NCBI GenBank assembly: GCA_964577835.1
Contig: CAZOBN010000005.1
Span: 1-59,488 of the forward strand
Length of the DNA: 59,488 nucleotides
Direction of reading: 5' to 3'
Source: CAVVYA01 sp964577835
GTDB taxonomy: Bacteria > Pseudomonadota > Alphaproteobacteria > SMXQ01
Shown: positions 8,795 to 22,200 of the stretch, in pieces
Layout of the letters: each line of letters opens with the position of its first letter
How positions within the stretch are numbered: position 1 is the first letter of the stretch
Made by a program: the position numbers and the translations under genes
The notes under the pieces: generated by a model
Told to the model about the DNA's origin: nothing
What the model saw: only the letters and a program-made list of their open reading frames with translations
Databases searched by the model: none

Positions 8795-9873
8795 TTCTCG
8801 AACCGTGCGTAGCCGCTCATATGCTTGTTGAGCGGCATCTGCAAAATATCGTCGATCTCCGCGTCGGCAAGCGCGTAGTTGTAAAAGAAGTCGTAGCTCG
8901 CGCGCATTTCCGCGCGCAGGTCGAAATCGAAGCGCGTCGGGTGCAAGAGGAGAGCCGCCCATTGCCAAGCCAGGGCGGATTCATGGCTGCCCGGATCCCA
9001 GCGGTAGCCGCCATGCGGCAATTTATAGACGCGACGGTGCTTTATGGCATCGACGCCTGCGAGTTCTGGTGCCGACAGCAACATCTGCGGCGTCGATTCG
9101 TCGAACGCTCCGAGGAACACCACCTCCGGATTCCACGTGATGATCTGCTCCATATTCACCGCAGCACTCAGGCCTTTGAGGGCGTTGGCTGCGTTTCGTC
9201 CGCCGGACAGATTGATCCAGAAATCACGGTAGTTGTTCGATCCCGCGGGCCGAATGGTCGCGCCGAATTCGCGGAAGTAGATGACCCGCGGCCGATCCCC
9301 GTCCGGGATAGTCTCGGTGACGGCGGCGATTTTCGCGTAGGTCGCTCGATTTCGGGTCAGCAGAGCGCGGACGCGATCCTCACGGCCGATCAATTGCCCG
9401 ATGATCAGGAGGTTGCGCTCATTGATCTCCTGGGTCGGCGGATCATTGTAGAGGCCCACGACCCGCAGCCCGGCATTGTCCAAGGTCGAGATCAACTCGG
9501 CCGGCTGGTGCCACTGCACCACCAGATCGGGCCTGAGCGCAAGAATGCTTTCCAGGTTGGGATTGAACTGACCGCCTCGAATGACATCGCTCGGGATGTT
9601 GAGCGCTTCCGGAAACACCTTCTTTAAAAAACCGTCCTCGATCGACTGCCGAGCCGCCGGGTGGATGCCGACCAGCCGCTGCGCGCTGCTATCCAGGGCC
9701 ATAATCACCGACGGCAAGGGAATGGGAATGCTGACGATCCGTTGCGCAGGCGCCGCGAGCTCGACGATGCGCCCCCGCTGATCCTGAACTGTCACCGGTT
9801 CCGCCTGCGCGGCGTATGTGAGCGCTGCCAGCACAGCTGCAAGGCAACCGGCACCCCTTCGCAGAGCCTTCAC
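8791..9873 (-). CDS. btuF: Periplasmic corrinoid-binding protein, BtuF-like
   Basis: A 360-residue binding protein. The GTG at 9873 is the likely start: GGGAGG lies eight bases upstream and the protein then opens with a signal peptide (KALRRGAGCLAAVL...AQA). The mature part begins 'VTVQDQRGRIVELAAPAQRIVSI', shown here in shorter form as VTVQDQRGR and RIVSI, typical of class III metal-chelate binding proteins. It should deliver ligand to the BtuC-like permease. It is the first gene after the cobalamin riboswitch and its start region can pair with a leader segment. Confidence 0.88.
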   Translation of the reverse strand: MKALRRGAGCLAAVLAALTYAAQAEPVTVQDQRGRIVELAAPAQRIVSIPIPLPSVIMALDSSAQRLVGIHPAARQSIEDGFLKKVFPEALNIPSDVIRGGQFNPNLESILALRPDLVVQWHQPAELISTLDNAGLRVVGLYNDPPTQEINERNLLIIGQLIGREDRVRALLTRNRATYAKIAAVTETIPDGDRPRVIYFREFGATIRPAGSNNYRDFWINLSGGRNAANALKGLSAAVNMEQIITWNPEVVFLGAFDESTPQMLLSAPELAGVDAIKHRRVYKLPHGGYRWDPGSHESALAWQWAALLLHPTRFDFDLRAEMRASYDFFYNYALADAEIDDILQMPLNKHMSGYARFEK

Positions 9874-9877
9874 TCGT

Positions 9878-9986
9878 GGCCTCCCTTCCAAGCAGCCGCG
9901 CGCCGGAGAGCGCCGGTACAGCGCGCGCAGACGCGGCGCCGGTCCGTATGGTGGGCAGGAAGGTGCCCTTCGATGTGTAGGAGGCC
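9878..9986 (-). promoter_or_regulatory. Possible Shine-Dalgarno sequester in the riboswitch leader
   Basis: On the minus strand GGCCTCC (from 9986 to 9980) is the perfect complement of GGAGGCC (from 9884 to 9878), which contains the ribosome-binding site of the binding-protein gene. The pairing would hide the site, a usual expression platform for translational cobalamin riboswitches. The link to ligand binding is inferred. Confidence 0.4.
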
Positions 9987-10042
9987 CAACGGGCCGACTT
10001 CGGACGTGCGCGCAAGCCCTCCCGCTCAGCGCGCAATTAGTA

Positions 10043-10207
10043 CGACGCGGGCAGGTCTCCTGGCTCACGGATATCGGCAGACGTTCGGCCTTCCCGGTTT
10101 CCCAGTGGCTCGCTTTGAACGTCCACGCTCCGCTTACAGTTGCGGGGGCAGCGCCGGATCTTCACCGGCTTCCCTTTTCACCCGCCCGAAGGCAGGCACC
10201 AGCGTCG
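10043..10207 (-). ncRNA. Cobalamin riboswitch
   Basis: Read on the minus strand the segment carries the B12 aptamer landmarks: a closing stem CGACGC/GCGTCG, 'GAAGCCGGTGAAGATCCGGC', 'GCTGCCCCCGCAACTGTAAG', 'GCCACTGGG' with 'GGGAAGGCCG', and the terminal 'GAGCCAGGAGACCTGCC'. It lies about 170 bases upstream of the binding-protein start and should switch the operon off when adenosylcobalamin or a related corrinoid is plentiful. Confidence 0.95.
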
Positions 10208-13200
10208 CCGAAACCGTGCCAGCAATGTTACGGAGCGTCAATGGGTTTACGAGGGGATAATGACTAGTTTTGCTCAACGGGTACACTCGGCGACAGCCGT
10301 TATATCCGTCGGCAATTCCGTGCGTCTAGACTCCAGAAGGCTATTGATGTCTGCAACGCTTCAGTTCTCCGTGAATATGGAGTTGCATGAACGCTTTGCC
10401 TTCCTGCCATTCGTAAAGCTTTGTCTTAGAACGGAAAGGCCCAAGCCATACCCCCTGCATCCCTCCAGTTTGGGCGAGCACCTTATAAAGCGCCGGATGG
10501 AAGCTGGGCTCTACCAGCGTGAAGTCGCTGTGAGACTAGGGGTGACCCTCCATACAGTCCTCAACTGGGAGAAGGGTTGGACAGAACCAGAGGCGCGGCA
10601 TTGGCCCAAGATCATTGGCTTCCTGGGCTGCGACCCTCAGCCGGAATCCGCTGCCCTCGGAGGGCGCCTCCAGGCGAGGTATCGGGCCCTCGGTCTCTCC
10701 CGCAAGGAGGCCGGCAGGAGGCTTGGCATCGATGAAAATAGCCTCAAAGCGTATGAGGACGGAGCATGCGAACCGGGGGAACATAACCGGAAGAAGTTGG
10801 ATCGGTTTCTTGGCTCATGACCCCCGGTGTGATGTGGCCGGGTCAATCATTGGCACCGTCTTGCGACACGCGCTTTAACGCTCCAGTTCTGGGGCCCGGG
10901 TCACCGAGAACGGCGGGCCATACGACTCGAAACGGAACGTCATTTCGTGGGGGGCACGCTGCCTCGTTCAGCATCCAGCACACTGCGGACTTTCGCAGCC
11001 AGGTCTTGCCTGCGATAAGGCTTGTTGAGCAGATGAACGCCGCGGTCGAGACGCCCATGATGCACGATGGCGTTCTACGTGTATCCCGACGTAAACAGGA
11101 CCGGGAGATTCGGGCGCAGCTTACGCGCCTCCTCAGCCAGCTGGGGCCCATTCAGCCCGCCGGGCATTACCACATCGGTAAAGAGCAGATCGAAATCACT
11201 GATCTGCTTCAGTGCTTCGAGCGCTTCCGGTCCACTTCTGACACTGACCACGTGGTAGCCGAGACTCTTGAGTTGAGCCGAAACGTGCTCGCGGACGAGA
11301 TCCTCATCCTCCACCAGAAGAATCTTCTCCGAACCCTGGGGCGCAGCAGTGTTGCCGGTTTTCGGCTGCGGGTGGTCTGCATTGCTGTCCGCCCGGGGAA
11401 GATAGAGCTTGATCGTTGTCCCCTGACCGCGCTCGCTATAGATTTTGACATGGCCCGTGGACTGTTTGACGAAGCCGTACACCATGCTGAGGCCAAGACC
11501 ACTGCCCTTGCCAACCTCCTTCGTAGTAAAGAACGGCTCGAAAGCATGCGCCAAAATATGCGCGTCCATGCCGGTACCGGTGTCGGAAACCGCGACCATC
11601 ACATATTGACCCGGCGCCACATCGGCGTGCTGCGCGGCGTAGGCTTCGTCAAGATGAGCATTGGCCATCTCAATGGTGAGCCGGCCGCCGTTCGGCATCG
11701 CATCACGGGCGTTGATGCAAAGATTCAGGATAGCGTTCTCGAGCTGCGGTGCGTCGATAAGCGCTTCCCAAAGCCCACCGCCACGCACGACTTCGACCTC
11801 GATATGCTCGCCGAGCGTTCGACGAAGCAGCCCGTCCATCCCCGAGACAAGCTTGTTGATATCGGTCGCTTTGGGGTCGAGCGGCTGACGCCGCGAGAAG
11901 GCGAGAAGCCGACTCGTCAGCTGGGCCCCCCGCTCGGCCGCGGTCCTGGTCATCTCCGCCAGAGGGCGAAGTTCCTGGTCTCCTGCCAATCGCTCTGTCA
12001 AAAGCTCTGCATTGCCCATGATGACGGTGAGAAGGTTGTTGAAATCATGCGCCACCCCGCCGGTTAGCTGGCCGACGGCATCCATTTTCTGCGACTGGCG
12101 GAGGCGCTCCTCGGTCTCGATGTGCCGCGTAATATCGTGAAAGTACGCCGTCAGACCGCCGTCGTGAGGGAAGGCGCGGATGACAAACCACCGGTTCAGA
12201 GGTGGATAGAAGAAGTCAAAACTCAGTGAAGTGTTTTCCGCGCGCGCCCGCAAATACTCCGTGTGCAGAATTGTGTCTTTTGTCTCGGGGAATTCAGCCC
12301 ACAGGCTCTTCCCGACCAAATCGGCCTTGGATCGATTCAGCACGCGCTCGGCTTCCGCATTGAGATAGACGAAATTCCAATCCCGATCGAGCGCGTAGAC
12401 CCCATCTGAAATCGAGGTGAAGATCGTTTCGATCTCAGCCTTGGCGGCGGTGGTTTCAGCCAGCGCTGCTTCGCGTGCTTCTCTTGCTTGCAGGTTGTCG
12501 ATCGCGACACCAGTGATGCTTGCAAGCTGCGCCACCTCATGGAGGTCGTTCTCGGTGAACTCTCCGCGCTCCTTGTCGGAGAGCTGAATGAGACCGAGAG
12601 TGCTGCCGGTCTGACTCACGATTGGCACGGCGAGCCAGCCGCACAGCGGCGGGTGCCGGTCGCCAGCCGACACGAAATCCTTCCAGGCAGGATGGACCTC
12701 AAGTTCCGCCTGTGTCATCAATATTGGTCGGTTGGTTTCACAGACCAACCGGTAAATCTCCAACCCGTCCAGCTTCTCGTTATAGCTCCGCCAATCCTTG
12801 TATTTTTTAGACACGCTTACGGCGTGGATGGCCCAGTCAAAGCCTCCGTCCTTTGTGAGACTAGTTACTGCGCGGTGCGAACCGATCACCCTGCGCGCGA
12901 CCTCGGTGGCGTGGTTCAGCAAGCTATCAATGTCAGGGCATTTCACGAGCGCTGCCGATTCATCGGCAAGCAGCTTCAGTCGTTCAGAGCGCAACTCCTC
13001 CCACTCGCGACGCCGTGCGAAATACATCCCGGTCACGATAGAAGCACCACTAAACAGCGCCATGGCAAGGGCCCCAATGGCGATCTGAAAGATCAGACGA
13101 TCGTTCCAAGCAGCGAGGACCTCATCCCGCCCGAGACCGACAGAGACCAGAGCCTGCCCGTACCCTAGGCGCTTGTAGGCTGAAATCCTTGTCACACGGT

Positions 13201-16200
13201 CGCTCGAATAGATGCCCGCAAACCTCCCGCTCTCGGCATCCGTGACAAATTCCCGGAAAAGAGTCGTCTCGGACAAGTCTCGCCCGACCAGATTCTCCTC
13301 AAAGGGGCTGCGGACGAGGAGGATTCCCTCGGGGCTTACGAGCGCTACGGTACCGTGTTCTCCGATGCGCAGCGCATTGTAGAAATCAAGCAGGTATTGG
13401 AGCGAAAGCGCTGCTGCAGCGACGCCTGCAAAGCTGCCGTTGGGGTTCTCGATGCGGCGGCTAACATTGATGATCCAGCGCCCTTCGGCATAACCGACCC
13501 GGCCCCGACGAGGTGGACCAAGGAAGAGTCCGCTATACGTGCTGTCGCGGTGAATCAGAAATTCGGGGTAGTCGGAGAGATCTACCGGATCGGGGGTCGC
13601 CGTCCTGGATGTCGCCACTACCCGCCCCTGGGCATCGAGCACGAAGAAGGCGAATGTTGCAATGGAGACATCTTGGCGGCTTTTAAGCAGCTCGTGAATG
13701 CCTCTGAGGGCGGCGCCATCCTCCGAGCCGATCGGGGGCACCGCTTCCGCAATCGTCCCAATCCCAAGGTCGAGCGCGGCGAGCGTCTGACGTGTATGCT
13801 CGGTCAGCGCATCCGTCAGGTTCTCGGCATTCTGGTAGGCCGATTCGCTCACTTGCTTGCGATCTGCAATGGCCTGGAGCGCCATGACCCCCGCGAGGAT
13901 CAAGGCAACTACGACATTGGCAAGTATGATTGTCTGTTTCAATTTGCCTCCAAACCGGCACGCGCGATTGATCGCTCGCTGAAAGCACGGTCAGATCTGG
14001 CTTATCTCAAAGCTACTGTTTCGCTGGCGACGCTATACTCGTCACTCTAACCTATATCTCACGCCGCAAGCGCCACTTTTGGACGTGGGGCCACACCAAA
14101 GGAACTATATAAAAGAGCACTAAACTGCTCATATCAGCCATCGATGTGTTGGCACGGGGGCTGCTTTCGCAGTCGCCACAAGTGCCTCGACATGTGGTAA
14201 AATAACCCCATGAGCAAGATCGCAGATAAGACGGACAAAGGGGTGGCGAAGGGTTACACGATCGGCCGGCGCGGCTTTGCCAAGATTAGCGCCGTCGAAG
14301 GCATTCGGCTGACAGACGCTATGGCCAAGGACTTCCGGGAGTTCGAGCGGAAGGGTCTTTCTCCCGAACAGCGTCGAAAAGCGATCGTCAGCAAGTACGG
14401 GAAGGTTCGCTGACGTCTGCGATGTATACCGCCATCGCAGACCCCTACTGCTATGCCGGCACGAGCGTCCTTAAAAATATTCCCGGCATTCGCGACCAAG
14501 CCGCGCTCGAGGCCTTCGAGGCCATCGCCACCGCGCAGCGCGCCGACGAACCCCTTCCCCCGGGGCGACTGAGCGTCACCCAGTACCGGGCGATCCACCG
14601 ACACCTGTTCCAGGATGTTTTCGCCTGGTCGGGAAAATTTCGGACAGTGCGTATCAACAAGGACGGGAGCGCTTTCTGCTATCCGGAAAACATCGCCCGG
14701 GAGATGAACGCGCTCTTGGAAGCCTCAAGCGACGGCGCTATCTCAGGGATCTATCGCGCGACGAGTTCGCCGCCGCGGCCGCCCATTTCCTCGCGACGCT
14801 CAACGCCATCCACCCGTTTCGGGAAGGGAACGGCCGCACGCAGACGATTTTTCTCGCTCTTCTGGCCGATCAGGCCGGACATCCGGTCGATCTTGATAAG
14901 CTGACAGCCGATCGTTTTCTCGCAGCGATGGTCGCGAGCTTCCACGGAAACGAGCAGCCGCTCGTCGCGGAGATACGGCGACTCACCGAGTAGCCACGGA
15001 CAGCCCAACCCGGCGAGTACGCTCGGCGACAGCCAGTCATACTGGTCGGCAATCCCATGCGTCTAGACTCCGGAAGGTTATTGACCTGCAACGTTTCAGC
15101 TCTCCGTGAATATGGAGTTGCATGAACGCGTTGCCTTCTTGCCATTTGTATCCCTTTGCCTTACAACGAAAAAATCTAAGGTAGACTTCGAAAATCCTCG
15201 AACCTTAGGCGAGCACCTTAGGAAGCGTCGCATCGAGGCATGAGCGTATCAACGCTCTGTAGCCCCCGAATTGGGCGTATCCGTTGAGACGCTCATTGGA
15301 TGGGAGAAGGATCGCCGTCATCCAGAGGCACGTCATTGGCCGAGGCTAGTCAGCTTCCTTGGCTATGACCCCCATCCTGAACCCCATACCCTCGGGGAGT
15401 TTCTCGGTGCTGCCTATCGGAAGCTAGGAATTTCTAGGAAGGAAGCCGCCCGCCGACTTGGAATGGACGAAAACACTCTTGAGCGCTACGAGAGTGGAAA
15501 GGGTGTCCCGGCCACCACCCGGACACGCTCTTTGATAAAGAAGCTTCTGACTAGCGCGGCCATATCGGGCTTCAGTAGCGCCAAACCGGCGTGATCTATC
15601 CCGCCTATCGATCGATGTTCGGACCCCATTAGTTTGATTGCATGAGGCAACATGATCATCAAACGCCTTGCCGAATTCTTGGGGCGTCGGCCGAAGGGGC
15701 CCGTAACTAACCTGAGCGCTACAGCTCGGCCGGAGGCCATACCGATCCGCCCCGTTCGCCCCCTACCGGGGTTGGGAGCGTTAATCACTTGGGAATCTGA
15801 ACTGCGAGCAATCGCGGCCGAAGCATCGGCGTGGACCGTTGAGACAGGGGGGGACCTGTTTGGACGTTGGCAGACGAATCCCACGGTTTTTCTAGCCACA
15901 AAGGCTGGCCCGAAGGCACAGCGGGACAACACGCACTTTCGGCTTGATGTGGATTATCTGAGGCAGCTCAGCGAACCGCTCGCTGCTGACTGGGCGCTAC
16001 GATACTTTGGGGATTGGCATTCGCATCATCGCCTTGGCCTTTCAGCGCCAAGCTCGGGTGATCGCAGGCGCATCCGTCAACTCGGAAAACGCAACCAGTT
16101 TCCGGGGATGGCCGAAGTCATCATCACGACCGAAGGCTCACAGGACGAACCGGTGGCCCGCGTCCATGCGTGGTTCTATGACCTTTCGGGGGAAGAGGAT

Positions 16201-19200
16201 CCCTCGATGTTGAACGTGAGGGTTCTTCCTGGGTGCAGCCCTGTGCGGCAAGCACTGGTCGCGCGCGGCGAACTCCCCGAACAATCCCTGAGCGTCTGGC
16301 AGGACGTGCCCCTGGCACGCATCCGCATTGGCGACGAACCCCAGCCGCCAACCCTTGAAAGAGAAGCGGACGTCGACGCGACGACTCGTGAGAGGACGCT
16401 GGGGCATTTGGCTAACGCATTGAAGCAGGCCAGCGGCGCTCCTATCGAGCAGCACACGACGGCATTTGGACACATCTTGGTTGCCAAGCTGGATGAGCCG
16501 CATCACCTCGCATTCGCAATCGACGAGAAATGGCCGATGAGCGTGTTGGAGGTTCATCGGCTCGACCGCAGCGCCGGTACGGCGGAACCAATCAGCACGC
16601 GCGACGGGCTCGTGGTTCCGGATGTCGACGGCATCGTCGAGGTGTTTCGTGCGGCAAAGACGTGCAAAGGGGCGTGAGCGATGTGGACGGCCGATCAGCG
16701 AAACAGGCTCGCAATCGAGCATCAAATCCTTCAACGCGAAGGATTCTCGCAGTTCAGCGTCTACCATGAGAGCACCTACGATAGCTATTATGCCTCTGGC
16801 ATTGCCACATCTAGTTCAGGCAAGCGCTACCACCTTTACAGCCCTCTTCCTTCGGGCTTCCCGGCGCAGCGCCCGCCGCTTTATGTTATGGATCCGAACC
16901 CGCTGCTCAGGGCGGACGGCACGGCAATTTGGCGACTAGGTGTGTCCCACGCGATGCACACGTTGACACCGCATGACAAGGGCTGGGTTCAAATTTGCCA
17001 CTGGCGGGACGCTCGGTGGCACTCGGGAATTGTGCTACAGAAGGTCTTCTTGAAGGCACTCATCTGGATCGAGGCCTATGAACAGCACCTCGCCACGGGA
17101 CGTGACTTGGCAGATTTCGTTCGCACTATGGCAGAGAGCGCATGAGCACCAACGATCCTGTTCAACACCAAATGATCCGCGAAGCGATGCAGGCCGTCGC
17201 GCAGCGAAAGCCAGGGCGGTCAAAACTCGTCTACGACAAGACGAAGCGCACGATCGTTGCGGTCGCCGAGGGGACACAGGCCCCACAAGCCCTGAACATA
17301 ACGGCAGATGACGCGGATATGTTTGGTGTCGTTACGGTTTCCTCGGAGTGGCTGCGTGAGAAGTGGCCAGAACTGACCAAGGTGGGATATCTGCCCGTCG
17401 CGTTTAGCTCCTGGGATAACGGTGACGCGTTGACCCAATCGGAGATGTGCGTCCAAGCGAGTGCCACAATGGTCCTGGGGACGTTCCTGCTCGATCAACA
17501 TAAGGGCGAGAATAGAAAAGAATTCGCGATCCTTCTTGAACCAACTGAGGCGTCCGCATCGAAGCCGGACGTGTTCGTATCCCCTGAAGGTGCTCGGTAC
17601 AGCGGCCGGATCATTCAATCGGTCCAGCCGAGTTTCCCACCCTCAAACATCGTCTTCGCTGATGTCGAACCGCAGTTGGCTTTGCGGCGCTCAGGCATTC
17701 TCGAGACCACGATTTTGCAGGATAAAACCGTGCTCTGCATCGGCCTTGGTACAGGTGGTGCCCACGTTGCCATAGAACTCGCCAAGTGCGGCGTTGGACG
17801 GTTCTCCCTAGTGGATCGGGATCGGCTGTCCGTCGGAAACGTGGTGCGCCACCCTGGAGGCATTTCCCAGGTGGGCCGATCCAAAGTGAATGTAGTCCGC
17901 GATTTGATCCTGGAGAAAAATCCAAGCGCGCGCGTCGATGTGCATCCGATTGAGGCCGGGTTCGCCAACAGGGATCTGATCCATGAACTGGTGCGCACTT
18001 CTGATATCGTAATTTGCGGCACTGACAACCGTCAAAGCAAGCTCTTGATCAATGAGCTCTGCGTGGTTGCAAATGTCACCGCAGTCTATGGCGGTGCGTT
18101 CCGCCGTGCCTATGGCGGCCAAATCCTCCGGGTTCGTCCAAGACAATCACCATGCCACCAATGCTTCGTTGCCGCGATGCCGGATGAGGCATCCGATGTC
18201 GAGGTATCATCAGAGATCGATGCCAGCGAAATCGCATATTCGGATCAACCCGTGGCCGTGGAGCCCGGTTTGTCACTCGACGTTCTGCCAATCGCCAACA
18301 TGCTTGCCAAGCTGGCTCTGCTTGAACTGCTTGCGGACAAATCATCGACTTTGAATACGCTGCGACGTGATTTTGATGCGCCTTGGTACCTTTGGCTCAA
18401 TCGGCCGGAGCCAGGGACACCGTATGCCTATTGGCCGCCGCTCAGTGAAAGCAGCGATGAAATGACGATTAATCGTTGGTACGGCATCTACTTCGATCGT
18501 GATGACGCATGCCCAGTCTGCGGCGATTTCGTTGCGAGCCTGGCGGCGTCCTACGGCCTCGATCCGTCAACGCTTCCGGCGCTTCCGGCCAAGGATTAAA
18601 GCGTTGGAACACGCCGGAGATTTTGCCACTTATGTTAGCTCGGTTGAACCAGATGCCGACGCTGTCACCGCGGCGAAGCAGGCGCACGAGAAAGTGCGGG
18701 AGCGCTTGAAGACCGACGAGGATACCACGGAAGCCCACAAGGATACGTTCCTGTCCGGTTCTTACGCTCGGCACACTGCTATACATGACATCAACGATGT
18801 CGACGTGATTTGCATTGTCGACATCGATCACACCATCACAGAACCCGAGGTCGTTCTCAGCTGGCTTCAGGGCGTGCTCTCGAAATACTATAAGGAGACA
18901 CGGTTGCAGGGGCGCTCCATCGGCGCCAGTACTGCCAAAGGCGTGTGGCTCGACATTGTACCCTCAACGCCGGTATCAGACGATGATGGCCCGCTGTGGA
19001 TTCCTGACAGAGATGCGAAGCAATGGGTGCCGTCCCACCCCAAGGGTCAGATCGCCGCTGCGACTAACAAGAACAAAGCGACGGACGGTTACTATGTCCA
19101 AACTGTGAAATTGTTGAAGGCGTGGCGCGATCGGCTGCCGACTGAAAAGTCGAAGCCGAAATCGTATATCTTGGAAACGTTGGTTCATCAGTCGATTGGT

Positions 19201-22200
19201 TCGCCCGCGTCACACGCTCGCGCAGTAGTGAACGTTTTGGAGGGCATTCAGTCGAGCTACGGAATCTACCGTGGGACTGGCACTGTGCCTCAGATCACCG
19301 ACCCGGGATATTTCTCGGTCAATGTGGCTAAGCGCTGGACCGGTGACGATTTTGACGCGTTCCTGGATCAAGTAAAGCTGGCGGCAGAGACGGCCCGCAA
19401 GGCGTTCGACGCGAACGATGAAACCGAGAGCCGAAAACTTTGGCGCAAGCTCTTTGGTTCATCCTTTGGCCAATAGGAAGGCTGAGCATGACCGAGCCGC
19501 CTTCCCCGACGGCAGCAACTAGCTCACTGGTTTCTCCCACGGCCATGGGAGGCATTGTTGGCGGCAAGGGCTTCGATTTTCAGACCAGGTACGCGGTTTG
19601 CCATCTTCCGCTCTGGCTCCAAGATGGAGCATTTCACCAAATATTTTCTGAAGGCACGGGTGATATCGACATCCGCTATCTTCAAGACGGGAGATCAACG
19701 CGTAAGCACATTCAAACGAAGGACCATGAGGTACCATCGAGCGAGTTCAAGGAAGTAATCGAAGCCTTCCGCCGTTTTGATACGGGCATGCCGGGCGTGT
19801 ACCAGCAGTTCACTCTCGCATGTCCGTCCCTTTCTGCTCAACTACGGCCGGTAGAAACGGGCTTGGCGAGGTTACGTGGCGCAAAGCCGTTTTACGATGA
19901 CGCGGCCTCGGCCCTTGCCTCCACGAAAGATGACGTCGACGAGCGTATGCGCAGGCATGGCCTGAGCGACGAACAGATTCAATTCATCCACGAGAAGGTT
20001 TTCATTGAGGTTGGTCACGGTGACCTTTCGCACGATGAGCGCGCGCTCGAACTGTTCGTCGCGCGCCTGCTAAGTCATCCCGAGTTCGCCAGCAAGATTA
20101 GGGCAATGGTTCAGCCGGCCTATGCGGAACTTGTCAGGATAGTAGGTGCAAACAAGGGCGTCGTGATGGACAAAGCAGCCATTGAGGCTGTTCTGCGATC
20201 TTCCGTCTTGGACGATTTGCCAAAGGAAGCGAGCATCACGGTTTGGATTCACAACTGGACCAAGGAAACATTCGAGCCGCCTGCAGACTATGAACTGGAC
20301 TGGACCGCAAGTTTCGACCGCACTGCACGGCGCGTACCGGCGTCGGATGCCTGGAATAACGACCTTGTTCCCCAACTTGACACTCTTCGAAAACAGATCA
20401 TGACTGTTGGGGCAGTGCGCACCATCCGGTTGCGCGGCAAATGTGCGTTGTCCTCCGGTATTGCAATTGGTGTCACCTTTCCCACGGTCGGTGGCTGGAT
20501 ATTTGAAATTCCGCAGCCACCCGCCAAAGGGAATTGGAGGTCTGATGCCACTCCGACGGCAGGCTATGATCTGCAAGTGGAGATCGTGGAAGGTATTTCG
20601 CAGGGTACCGATCTCGTGCTTGCACTAAACATTCGTGGCGACGGCCGGCAGGACGTTATGCAGTATATTGAGGCGACAGGTAAGGCCCCGAACGCTTTTG
20701 TGTTTATGTCACCACCTAACCACGGGGCGCGGTCGATTGGTGGAGCCGAAGACGCTTGTGCGATGGCGCAAGCGGTTAGAGAGCGGCTCGGAGAAATTCT
20801 GAAAGTGCGCCAATTACGGATGATTCGCTTATTCTTTTACGGGCCTTTCGCCCTATCAGTTTTCCTTGGTCAGCAATTAACATCGATCGGGCAGATTCAA
20901 TTATTCGAATATCAGGACCCGAGCTTCGCTCCGAGCTGTCTATTGCGAACCTAAAGGACGATGGTCCATCCGAGTATATGTTCAATCCGGCTAACCGGAG
21001 CCGGCCGCGCATGTAGTATACTTAAGCTATTGAACAATATGGGGTATTTTGATTACGAGATCAAGCGAAATTGCACTCCGAAGCGTTACTCTTCTGCTTC
21101 TGAAGAGGGCGCTGATGTGTCGTTCCTCTATGATGGTCACGGCAATCGAAAGTATCTCACGGTCGCAGAGAGAACCGCGTTTCTAGCAGCGGCTCAGGGG
21201 CTGCCCTCGGATGTGCGTAGCCTCTGCCGAACGCTCTCATACACTGGGGCTCGCATTTCAGAGGCGCTTAGTCTCACGCCTGAGCGCATCGATTTTGCTG
21301 CCGGGCTAATAATCATCGAGAGTTTGAAAAAGCGACGACGGGGCGTCTTTCGGGCGGTGCCAATCCCTTCGGCAGTTCTTGCTGAGCTTGATAGCGTTCA
21401 TAACGTGCGCGCCGCTCAGCGCGATCCAGAACTCGCGCGACAGAAACTCTGGCCCTGGTGCCGAACAACTGCCTGGGCTCGCGTAAAGGAATGCATGGCA
21501 ATTGCTCAGATTGATGGGCCGCAAGCCAGTCCGAAGGGACTGCGGCATGCGTTTGCTATCGCCGCGCTTCAAGCCGGCGTACCGATAAACTTCGTCAAAA
21601 AGTGGCTTGGACATGCCCGCCTTAGCACCACAGAAATTTACGCCGATGCAGTTGGCGATGAGGAATCATCGATCGCGGCTCGATTCTGGAAAACTTTCTG
21701 AACTGCTGTCCTCCGAAGGCAGAGGTCGTGAGTTCGAATCTCGCTGGGTCCGCGAGCTTTTCAAGACCCGCGCCTTAGTTAAACACCATATGGCTGCCAC
21801 CAGCTTCTGCAAAAAGCGCGAGTTGGTGGGAAAGCAGCGGCTGCAGTCTGCGAGCCGACATGCTACGCGACCCGCTCGGCGCTGCAGAGGGCGTAAAGAC
21901 AGCGCGCCTCTGCCTATAGGTCAACTTCGACCGCCCCGGTTTTACCGAGGGCAGCAATCGACCATTGGGTGTCGGGCTCGGCCGGTGCTGAAATTGCAGG
22001 CTCCCAAAAAACTCTATGTTCTTGATTTGTTCTCAGCAGTAGCACACAATCTAGGTTGAAAAATTTACCGTCTGCCGGCAAAATTCTACTGCCGCGGAAC
22101 GCCGCGGATTGCCGCGGAGGCGAACTTTGGGTAAGGACGGCCGGGATGCCGAGAGGGTCACGACGACCTTATCACGGAAGCAAAAGGCGGAGCTTGATCG